In this document: piece by piece, positions 1-5,713 of the stretch
How positions within the stretch are numbered: position 1 is the stretch's first letter
Layout of the letters: each line of letters starts with the position of its first letter
Made by a program: the position numbers and the translations under genes
The notes under the pieces: generated by a model
Database searches by the model: none
Told to the model about the DNA's origin: nothing
What the model saw: only the letters and a program-made list of their open reading frames with translations
From: Acidobacteria bacterium AH-259-L09
GTDB lineage: Bacteria; Acidobacteriota; UBA6911; RPQK01
NCBI GenBank assembly: GCA_027717875.1
Contig: JALLOL010000070.1
Span: 1-10,696, forward strand
DNA: 10,696 bases
Direction: 5' to 3'

Positions 1-879
1 GAGCTGGAGGGCCCCCTGATTCTCCTCGGATACCGACAAGCTGACGCGCTTGAGCCCGAACTTTTTGGCCTGTTTGAAATAAGTTCGCAAAAGCAGGGAT
101 CCGAGTCCTTTTCTCTGACAATCCTTTCTTACTGAGATTTGTGCGACCATGCCTGCAGCCGGCCCAATCTTTGAACTAACCAATACCGCACAGACCCGCC
201 TTGCGCTGTCAGAAGCGATGTAACTGGTGGCACAAGTAAAGCTGCCACAACCGGGGTTCTCCACCAGGTTGCGCAACAAGCGGATGCACCCCTCGCGTGA
301 CTGATAGTCGTGACAAAGCTCGTGATCAGGGGAACCACGGTAGGCGTCATAGATCACTTCGGCTGCCGGAAAAAAGAACCTTCTCTCCCACCTCAAAAGC
401 CGGTAACCTGAGGTTCGGATCTGTGGTTTTTCCCCCTCAGTGAAATCATCTAAGGACAGCGAAAGAAAATAACGCTTCGTCGCTGTGAATCCATGCTGGT
501 GAAAGAGAGGAGCCAGATCGCAATTGAAAGCAAAGATTTGGCTTTCAATCCGCCGAACTTTTTCCTTTGACCTGAGGGAATGAAGGATCTCACTCAGGAG
601 CTTCGCGTAGATCTCCACAGTGGCATCTTCAGACCTCACGTAGATATTGCCGATGTATGCCATCGGTTCATTGATGACATAGTAGGAATAGCCTGAGAAA
701 ACACCGGTCTCCGCTTTAACGGCGAAGCCGGACAAACTTCGGGAAGACATATGCTTTTTGATTAAAGCCACTGCCGGATGATGGTCCCAGAAAAGCTCAT
801 CTCGCCAACATCGAATCTCTTGCTGGAAAATTTCCTCAAGCTCTTCACAGTTGACTTCCGAAAGCGAGACCACCTGCAT
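1..879 (-). CDS. Tandem GNAT-type N-acetyltransferase (C-terminus off the left edge)
   Basis: I translated the minus strand from ATG at 879 and found 293 uninterrupted codons to the window edge. The C-terminal part (about residues 241-293) is a clear GNAT fold: a beta-4 strand (GMVAQISVRKD) leads into acetyl-CoA motif A, CQRKGLGSLLL at 254-264 with the Q-R-K-G-L-G pyrophosphate loop, then LKRVSLSVSEENQGAL, the usual strand before the last helix. The first ~155 residues look like a second, degenerate GNAT unit (YIGNIYVRSE at 75-84, later LFHQHGFTATKRYFLSL), with no good motif A. GNAT enzymes transfer acetyl from acetyl-CoA to an amine; the acceptor cannot be predicted here. An in-frame stop upstream in the repeat region supports ATG 879, although no clear Shine-Dalgarno precedes it. 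It is divergent from the YhaM-like gene. The acetyltransferase call is firm, the tandem architecture likely. Confidence 0.82.
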   Translation of the reverse strand, partial: MQVVSLSEVNCEELEEIFQQEIRCWRDELFWDHHPAVALIKKHMSSRSLSGFAVKAETGVFSGYSYYVINEPMAYIGNIYVRSEDATVEIYAKLLSEILHSLRSKEKVRRIESQIFAFNCDLAPLFHQHGFTATKRYFLSLSLDDFTEGEKPQIRTSGYRLLRWERRFFFPAAEVIYDAYRGSPDHELCHDYQSREGCIRLLRNLVENPGCGSFTCATSYIASDSARRVCAVLVSSKIGPAAGMVAQISVRKDCQRKGLGSLLLRTYFKQAKKFGLKRVSLSVSEENQGALQL

Positions 880-912
880 CGGTTGTATTGTACAGAGACA
901 GCTGACCGGCTG

Positions 913-962
913 CCAGGAGCCAGAATCCAGAATTCAGAATCCAGAAGTCAGAAGTCAGAAGT
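913..962. repeat. Left arm of an inverted micro-repeat pair (CCAGAATCCAGAATTCAG type)
   Basis: The block iterates units of 7-8 bases related to CAGAATC and CAGAAGT. Positions 920-944 are the exact reverse complement of 1101-1125 (25 bases), and 913-921 is the exact reverse complement of 1096-1104. Similar degenerate repeats occur between genes in various environmental bacterial genomes; I know of no assigned function. In transcripts the two arms could pair into a long hairpin. Confidence 0.8.
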
Positions 963-986
963 CCAAACGAAATCGTCCAGTCTTTA

Positions 987-1030
987 ACCCGGGACCAGGA
1001 AGCCGGAACCTTCAACCTGGAACTCGGAAC
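987..1030. repeat. GGAAC-type degenerate micro-repeat
   Basis: This stretch lies between the two arms of the inverted repeat and is built of variants of CCTGGAAC/CCGGAACC, such as AGCCGGAACC, CAACCTGGAACT and CGGAACTT. Its unit differs from the flanking arms, so two micro-repeat families are nested in one intergenic gap. No function can be assigned. The boundaries are approximate. Confidence 0.5.
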
Positions 1031-1062
1031 TTCATCGACTCAGGGCTCATAGCTCAACATGC

Positions 1063-1145
1063 CTTCTGGATTCTGAATTCTGCATTCTGAATTCTGGCTC
1101 CTGGATTCTGAATTCTGGATTCTGGATTCTGAATTCTGTCTCCTG
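1063..1145. repeat. Right arm of the inverted micro-repeat pair (GATTCTGAATTCTG type)
   Basis: Imperfect tandem copies of ATTCTGAATTCTG and GGATTCTG run for about 80 bases and end about 35 bases before the ATG at 1180. Each GAATTC is also an internal 6-base palindrome. The arm is longer than the left one (about 83 against 50 bases), consistent with growth or slippage after an original inversion or duplication. The promoter of the downstream operon must lie within or before this block. Confidence 0.8.
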
Positions 1146-1179
1146 TCAGTCTCCAATGCTATCTTGCCGTCGTGAAGCC

Positions 1180-2172
1180 ATGAGATTTATCAAGGACCTG
1201 CAAGGGGGTGAGTTTGTCATCTCTTATTCTCAAGTTCGCAGCAAGGAAATCCGTCTGAAGCGAAACGGGGATCCGTACTTGCGTTTGGTGTTCAGCGACA
1301 GCACCGGTCGGATTGAAGGAAAGATGTGGGAGAATATCGAAGGGTGTCAAAAGGAGATTCACGAAGGAGATTTCGTCAAATACGAAGGTACCGTCCAAAT
1401 TTACAACGGAAGTAGAGAGTTGATTGTGCAGCGGATCCGAAAAACAATCTCCCAGGATTGCAGCAATGGGTTCAACGTGAGAGATCTCATTGCTTGTACG
1501 GAGCATGACATCGAAGAGATGTGGCGGAAACTGCGCTCGTTAGTGCTTGAGCACACGACACGACCCTGTACGCTGCAGCTTTTGAACAACGTTCTGGACG
1601 GCAACGAAGAGCAAATCAAGAGCTACCCGGCTGGCGTAGAGATCCATCACAATTACTGGGGTGGCTTTCTCGAGCATGTGTTGTCGGTTTCCGAAAGCGC
1701 TTTGTTTTTTGCCGACAAATATGCTGACCTGGACAAAGATCTACTTATCGCCGGTGCAATTTTGCACGACATCGGCAAATTGGAAGAATTGAGTCGTCCG
1801 TACAGTCCCTCTTATACAGCCCGAGGTCAATTGATTGGCCACGTGGTTTTGGGCTGCAATCTGCTGCGAAGTGAAGCAGCCCGTATTCCCGAATTTCCAG
1901 CAAACCTCTTGTTGCTGCTAGAGCATCTGATTTTGAGCCACCAAGGCCAACTGGAATGGGGCTCTCCTAAACGACCTAAAATTCCGGAGGCCTTGATTCT
2001 TCATTACATTGACGATCTAGATGCGAAGATGAACCGTTTCTCTCTGGTTCTCAAGGAGGATCTCGCAGATTCAGACTTCACACAATTTGATCGCTATCTG
2101 GGGCGCGTGATTTTCAAAGGAGACTACGAAAACTCGCGGGATTATTCGCTGGTTGCCTCTCCGTCTGAGTAA
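1180..2172 (+). CDS. YhaM-like 3'-5' exoribonuclease (OB fold + HD domain)
   Basis: The 330-residue product matches the YhaM family in length and order of domains. An OB-type nucleic-acid-binding fold covers about residues 10-88 (GDPYLRLVFSDSTGRIEGKMW). A metal-dependent HD phosphohydrolase domain follows at about 155-285: H156-H157, H166 in GGFLEHVLSV, the HD pair H196-D197 in AILHDIGKLEEL, H221, HLILSHQGQLEWGSP around 249-262, and the closing D278-D281 in YIDDLDAKMN. YhaM enzymes degrade RNA, and in some species DNA, from the 3' end in the cytoplasm. I chose ATG 1180 because MRFIKDL is a natural start for the OB fold; ATG 1156 would add eight residues abutting the repeat. Neither has a strong Shine-Dalgarno. 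It is the first gene of an apparent operon with the HPF-sigma-like fusion, 19 bases downstream. Confidence 0.88.
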   Translation: MRFIKDLQGGEFVISYSQVRSKEIRLKRNGDPYLRLVFSDSTGRIEGKMWENIEGCQKEIHEGDFVKYEGTVQIYNGSRELIVQRIRKTISQDCSNGFNVRDLIACTEHDIEEMWRKLRSLVLEHTTRPCTLQLLNNVLDGNEEQIKSYPAGVEIHHNYWGGFLEHVLSVSESALFFADKYADLDKDLLIAGAILHDIGKLEELSRPYSPSYTARGQLIGHVVLGCNLLRSEAARIPEFPANLLLLLEHLILSHQGQLEWGSPKRPKIPEALILHYIDDLDAKMNRFSLVLKEDLADSDFTQFDRYLGRVIFKGDYENSRDYSLVASPSE

Positions 2173-2191
2173 GCCATATAATTTGGGGCGG

Positions 2192-3142
2192 ATGAACCTG
2201 AAGATTCAGAACCGCCACTTGGAAGTCACGCAGAGTTTAGAACGCCTCATTGATAGACAGTCCAGGAAATTGCAGAAAATATTACCTACCTTCGCTTCTC
2301 ACGACCTGGACCTTCACGTCACCTTGGAAAAGCTGCCGCGGGGAAAGCAGTATCACACCGTGCTGGTGCTTAACATGCCACAAAATGCCATGCGCGTGGA
2401 GGAGATGGAAAACAACCCGGCGACCAGTGTTATTCGGGCATTTGAAGAGCTGCTGCGGAAGATCAAAAAGTTCAAAAGCCGGCTCAATCGAGAGAGGTTC
2501 TGGCAAAAACAGGCCGGCGCACCAACGCACATATCCTCGAGCCAAAACACGCGCGAGCTGGAAAATGCCATTAATCAGAATCTGGACCAATTAGAGAACT
2601 ACATCCAACGCGAGCTATATCATCAGGCGTTAGTAGAGAACATTCCAGTGGGCCTTGTCCAAGCACAGGCCTTGCTGGATGAAGTCTTTTTGGAAGTCAC
2701 TTCAAAGACAGTGGCCAGGCCCGAGAATATTCCTCTTGAACAGTGGATGTTTCAAATTGCTCGCGAGAGAGTAAAAAATCGAATTCACGATTGGCAGGCA
2801 GCTTGTAAAGAACCGCATGTTGAGGAGACGGTAAGAACTTCCTCGAGATGGGATGACGAGGTACTCAACTTCTATCAACCGGATGAAGTGCTCCGCCTGG
2901 AAGATCTCTTGCGTGACGAGCACAGCACAACCCCCGAGGAACTGCTGGCACGGGAGGAAGTTCGGGAGCAGCTCCAAGAAGCCATTGCTCGGCTTCCGAG
3001 TTCCGTCCGCGAGTCGTTTGTTCTTTTTGCCTTGGAGGGGTTCAATTCTGATGAGACAGCAATGATCATGGGCAAGGATCCCTCCGAGGTTCTGGAGGAT
3101 GTGGAAAAAGCCAGGCTTGAGCTGCGCCGGTCCCTAAATTAG
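2192..3142 (+). CDS. HPF/RaiA (S30AE) domain fused to an ECF-sigma-like module
   Basis: This 316-residue protein joins two unrelated modules in one uninterrupted frame. Residues 1-100 resemble a ribosome hibernation factor: MNLKIQNRHLEVTQSLERL, a beta strand DLDLHVTLEKL, and a final basic helix around 84-100 (FEELLRKIKKFKSRLNR), which in HPF/RaiA lies at the decoding centre of the 30S subunit. After a polar linker (101-136), residues 137-200 resemble sigma-70 region 2 (ALLDEVFLEV 160-169, WMFQIARERVKNRI 185-198). Residues 257-315 resemble region 4 (LPSSVRESFVLFALEGFNSDETAMIMG). The recognition-helix position reads PSEVLEDVEKARLELR, acidic where ECF sigmas usually have a basic G-T-V-K-S-R-L-H-R-A-R pattern, so promoter binding is doubtful. 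ATG 2192 fits the family start; ATG 2153 would overlap the upstream gene. The next gene begins 1 base after its stop. The S30AE call is firm, the sigma-like call good, the function inferred. Confidence 0.82.
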   Translation: MNLKIQNRHLEVTQSLERLIDRQSRKLQKILPTFASHDLDLHVTLEKLPRGKQYHTVLVLNMPQNAMRVEEMENNPATSVIRAFEELLRKIKKFKSRLNRERFWQKQAGAPTHISSSQNTRELENAINQNLDQLENYIQRELYHQALVENIPVGLVQAQALLDEVFLEVTSKTVARPENIPLEQWMFQIARERVKNRIHDWQAACKEPHVEETVRTSSRWDDEVLNFYQPDEVLRLEDLLRDEHSTTPEELLAREEVREQLQEAIARLPSSVRESFVLFALEGFNSDETAMIMGKDPSEVLEDVEKARLELRRSLN

Positions 3143-3143
3143 T

Positions 3144-4334
3144 ATGAAGTTTGCCAAAAGATTGTCCGGAATTTCCACTTCACCGACCATGGCGGTGATG
3201 CAGGAAGCTCAGCAGCTAAGAAAGCAAGGTATCGATGTCATCGACCTTGGACCTGGTGAGCCGGATTTCCCCACACCGGATTCGATCAAACAAGCTGGAA
3301 TCGAGGCCATTGGAGAGGATTTCACCAGGTACACGCCCGCAGCCGGTATTCAGGAATTGCGACAGGCGGTGGCGGATAGATTCAATCAAGGGTGGGGGAC
3401 TGACTTTTCGGGGGCAAACGTCATTATCACGTGCGGTGCTAAGCACGCCATCTACAATGTATGTATGACTGTGTTTGAGGAGGGAGATGAAGTGCTGTTG
3501 CCCACTCCCTACTGGGTCACTTTCCCCGAAGTCATTAAAATGACCGGTGCTTTGCCGCGAGAGGTTGTCACTGCAGAAGAGAATGGTTTCATCCTTGGAA
3601 TAGAAGACTTGAAAGGGAAGCTCACCTCTCAGAGCCGGGGAGTCATTATCAATACCCCGAACAATCCCACCGGGGCCGTGCTGCCGGGTTCAGTCATTGA
3701 AGAGATGGTTGAATTAGCTCGCAGCAAAGGGATTTTCTTGCTTTTTGATGAAACTTACGACTACTTTACCTACGGCGACAAGTCACACGTGTCTCTTGCT
3801 TCCTTTATTAAATCTTCTGACAATTTCTTCGCAATTGTGGGCTCGGTATCGAAGACCTACTCAATGACTGGGTGGAGGATCGGTTTTTGTCTGGGGCATC
3901 TCGAATTAATAAATAAAATCGCTGAATTTCAGAGCCATCAAACTGGGAATCCAACCTCAATTTCGCAGAAGGCCGCCTTGTGCGCTCTCCAAAGTGCGTC
4001 CGAATTGGTGAAGGAAATGAAGGAGGAGTATCAGCGTCGGCGCGACTTTGTGTTGGGCTCTCTGCAAGAGATTCCCGGTTTCGCCTGTGCTCCACCGGAC
4101 GGTGCATTTTACATGTTTCCAAATGTTTCGCGGTGTATGCACGAAATGGGCATTGGAACTTCCGACGAATTTGCCAAGTTCCTCATCCAGGAGGCTCAAG
4201 TGGCCACGGTTCCCGGTTCTGCCTTTGGGATGGAAGGCTACATCCGCATTTCCTATGCGACTTCCATGGAGAATCTCAGGGAAGCATTCTCACGCATGAA
4301 GGAGGTTGTGAGCGGGAAAAGGGTCAGACCTTGA
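3144..4334 (+). CDS. Class I PLP aminotransferase, aspartate aminotransferase (AspB) type
   Basis: The 396-residue product is full length for the family and resembles Bacillus AspB-type (subgroup Ib) enzymes throughout. Visible landmarks are DLGPGEPDFPTP near residues 31-42, RYTPAAGIQELR, CGAKHAIY, PTPYWVTFPE, N174 in NNPTG, D202 in FDETYDYF (pairs with the PLP ring nitrogen), the Schiff-base lysine K237 in SVSKTYSMTGWRIG, and R368 in YIRISYATS (substrate carboxylate). Such enzymes interconvert aspartate and oxaloacetate using 2-oxoglutarate/glutamate; some also accept prephenate, which cannot be excluded. The start overlaps no other gene but lies 1 base after the preceding TAG (TAGTATG) with no Shine-Dalgarno, suggesting translational coupling. 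The last codons (GKRVRP) and the stop lie inside a 73-bp palindrome, so the natural C-terminus may have been replaced by repeat sequence. Confidence 0.92.
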   Translation: MKFAKRLSGISTSPTMAVMQEAQQLRKQGIDVIDLGPGEPDFPTPDSIKQAGIEAIGEDFTRYTPAAGIQELRQAVADRFNQGWGTDFSGANVIITCGAKHAIYNVCMTVFEEGDEVLLPTPYWVTFPEVIKMTGALPREVVTAEENGFILGIEDLKGKLTSQSRGVIINTPNNPTGAVLPGSVIEEMVELARSKGIFLLFDETYDYFTYGDKSHVSLASFIKSSDNFFAIVGSVSKTYSMTGWRIGFCLGHLELINKIAEFQSHQTGNPTSISQKAALCALQSASELVKEMKEEYQRRRDFVLGSLQEIPGFACAPPDGAFYMFPNVSRCMHEMGIGTSDEFAKFLIQEAQVATVPGSAFGMEGYIRISYATSMENLREAFSRMKEVVSGKRVRP

Positions 4335-4386
4335 GAGGGGAAAAGGGTCAGACCCTTTTCCCCTCTCAAGGTCTGACCCTTTTCCC
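4314..4386. repeat. Perfect 73-bp palindrome of AAAAGGGTCAGACC units (REP-like)
   Basis: Two 36-base arms are exact reverse complements around a single central A at 4350. Within each arm the motif GGGAAAAGGGTCAGACC recurs (4314-4330 and 4338-4354 on the plus strand, with mirror copies on the minus strand), so this is a palindrome of direct repeats. GGGTCAGACCC is itself near-palindromic. From memory, related AAGGGGTCAGACCCCTT-type repeats occur in several bacterial genomes and resemble REP elements mobilised by single-strand Y1 (RAYT) transposases; no such transposase is in this window. It overlaps the last seven codons of the aminotransferase gene. Confidence 0.93.
4314..4386. terminator. 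Likely bidirectional terminator between convergent genes
   Basis: The palindrome would fold into a very long hairpin in RNA from either strand, and it lies exactly between the ends of the plus-strand operon (stop at 4334) and the minus-strand Reeler-like genes (stop at 4403). The stem begins and ends with runs of A/T (AAAA...TTTT), followed by a pyrimidine-rich stretch on the plus strand. A termination role is inferred from position and structure only. Confidence 0.5.
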
Positions 4387-4402
4387 TCTCCCCCCTTTCC
4401 CC

Positions 4403-5644
4403 TCACTGGGGTTGAGCCACGGGCAGTGTCGCGAATTCTCCGGGACTCTGTCGAATCGCGGTGGCGGCGATCTGTCCACTGGAAGCCGTAACCTTGAGGA
4501 CCCCCTGAAACTTGCTTAAGTCAGGAGAACCCTCGAAGTTCAATTCGTCCAGAAAGAGAGCGATGTGACCGTTTGGGGCCAGGGGCTTTTGAGGGTCTTC
4601 TTTGCGGCTGACCGTTCCTGTCGCTACGATCTGCCCGTTGAGATCCAGCAGTTCGGTCTGTAGCGTCTTTTCGACCCCATCCAGATTCATGAGCGCAATT
4701 CCAGTTCTGATTTCATTCTCCAGATCGGTTTCCATGGGCGCGAGGAAACTTTGCAGCGCCTGACTGCTGCCGACTCCTGCCACTCCTACTGTTCCCGCAA
4801 ACAGAATGACTCCGGCCAGAGGGAAATCGGAACTGACGATGGCCGAGCCCACCTGCACTTCTCCCATGGCATCCGTTTTGAAAACGGCTGAGCCCCCTGG
4901 AGCGATCTCGAAAGTGTCCTGTGTTCCGATGCCATCCACAATAATGGCGTTCCCGTTGTCGTCAAGAATCTCGATCTTCCCGGTGACGGCTTGAGTTGAG
5001 CTCAGGTTTACCAAGGTAACCTGACTAAATAGTTGCACCGTATCCACTGCACCGTCAGCAAACTGAGCAAAATAGAGCTTCTCGGTCAGCGCGGGTCCAC
5101 TCTGCTGGGGAATTGTCGCCTGCCGAGTGTTGATCTTGTCCCCCGTGGGAGAAATGTCGTTGTTCGCCGAATTGGAAGCCACTTTGAAGATGACATTGGC
5201 TTCTTTGGGATTGGTCGGTGCAGTCCACCGAAAGTTGACGGTTGCTGTATTGAGGGGCTTCAAAGAATGAACCAGAAATTGAACTCCGTTGGCATCCGGA
5301 GGACTGTGCACTGTCAGGCCACTTGTTAGCGGCGTAAGTGTTCCGGCCTGAGTGTTGTCTGAAAATACGGTGACACCTTGTAAGCCATACACGGTACCAC
5401 CAGTGATAGTAACGGCGATATCGTAAGTCTGTCCCGGAACGAACGAACCGGGCAGATTATTGAAAGTCACCGAGCCGCCGCTATTAAAAGTGCTGCCGGG
5501 GGCTTGGTGGCAATTCGAGGTAAAGCAAGGCGTTGCACCAAGGACCCCTTCGTTAGTGGGAATCTCTCGCCCGTCCAAGCGGGCCTCGAGGGAAGCCACA
5601 AGGAGAAAGGCCACGAGCGAAGCGAGCAGGCTGAAGGAAGTCAC
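4403..5644 (-). CDS. Exported Reeler-like protein with C-x4-C-H motif and C-terminal 'FADG' domain
   Basis: The 413-residue product begins with a hydrophobic segment (SLLASLVAFLLVASLEA) that reads as a signal peptide. Residues 32-178 resemble the bacterial Reeler-like (choice-of-anchor V) domain: C40 and C45-H46 in CFTSNCHQAPG, then PGQTYDIAVTITGG, NGVQFLVHSL, FRWTAP and VIFKVASNSANNDISPTGD. The paired upstream gene has the same order with CxxCH; here the spacing is C-x4-C-H, less usual for covalent haem. Residues 188-408 (YFAQFADGAVDTVQLFSQVTLVNLS, later GHIALFLDELNF and FQGVLKVTASS) match a domain I have seen in acidobacterial surface proteins, of unknown function. The start is uncertain. 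GTG 5644 has no Shine-Dalgarno; a CTG at 5707 in frame sits 8 bases after GGAGGAGGT and would add 21 residues encoded by micro-repeat. Confidence 0.75.
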   Translation of the reverse strand: MTSFSLLASLVAFLLVASLEARLDGREIPTNEGVLGATPCFTSNCHQAPGSTFNSGGSVTFNNLPGSFVPGQTYDIAVTITGGTVYGLQGVTVFSDNTQAGTLTPLTSGLTVHSPPDANGVQFLVHSLKPLNTATVNFRWTAPTNPKEANVIFKVASNSANNDISPTGDKINTRQATIPQQSGPALTEKLYFAQFADGAVDTVQLFSQVTLVNLSSTQAVTGKIEILDDNGNAIIVDGIGTQDTFEIAPGGSAVFKTDAMGEVQVGSAIVSSDFPLAGVILFAGTVGVAGVGSSQALQSFLAPMETDLENEIRTGIALMNLDGVEKTLQTELLDLNGQIVATGTVSRKEDPQKPLAPNGHIALFLDELNFEGSPDLSKFQGVLKVTASSGQIAATAIRQSPGEFATLPVAQPQ

Positions 5645-5660
5645 TGTTGCGATCGGTGCG

Positions 5661-5700
5661 TTCGTGCTTTCGTGCCTTGCCTTCGCGCCTTCGTGTTTTT
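5661..5700. repeat. TTCGTGCC-type degenerate micro-repeat
   Basis: Five imperfect copies of TTCGTGCCT/TTCGCGCCT lie between the stop of the barrel gene (5714) and the GTG start of the next minus-strand gene (5644). Such repeats are common between genes in some environmental genomes. It separates a good Shine-Dalgarno (GGAGGAGGT, 5716-5724 on the minus strand) from the first recognisable coding sequence, as if inserted between ribosome binding site and start codon. Confidence 0.65.
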
Positions 5701-5713
5701 GCTGCAGTATTTT

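Larger units (their letters stand above)
880..1179. other. Divergent intergenic region filled with degenerate micro-repeats
   Basis: These 300 bases separate the minus-strand acetyltransferase from the plus-strand exoribonuclease and must hold both promoters. Short open frames in it have no coding character and run through repeats. Most of the space is simple degenerate repeat: a CAGAATCC-type block at the left, a GGAAC-rich block in the middle and a GATTCTGAATTCTG-type block at the right. I see no convincing -35/-10 pair and no tRNA or riboswitch. Confidence 0.7.

Noticed and set aside
129..350. 73-residue minus-strand open frame
   Set aside because: It is in a different frame from the continuous acetyltransferase frame, which carries clear GNAT motifs over the same bases.
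913..1145. CRISPR-like array
   Set aside because: The units are 7-8 bases, degenerate and contiguous, with no constant repeat length, no spacers and no cas genes.
2153..2191. Upstream ATG start for the HPF-sigma fusion
   Set aside because: It would overlap the end of the exoribonuclease gene and add 13 residues not expected before the S30AE strand; ATG 2192 is the natural start.
2480..2620. Fusion of two genes by frameshift or assembly error at the linker
   Set aside because: The frame is open without unusual codons or a homopolymer at the junction, and no stop or internal start with a ribosome binding site marks a second gene. Read data would still settle it.
4314..4386. Complete insertion sequence
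   Set aside because: There is no transposase frame and no flanking target duplication; only the repeat itself is present.
3980..4519. 179-residue plus-strand open frame overlapping the aminotransferase end
   Set aside because: It runs through the aminotransferase gene in another frame, through the palindrome and into the antisense of the next gene; the protein is low-complexity repeat translation.
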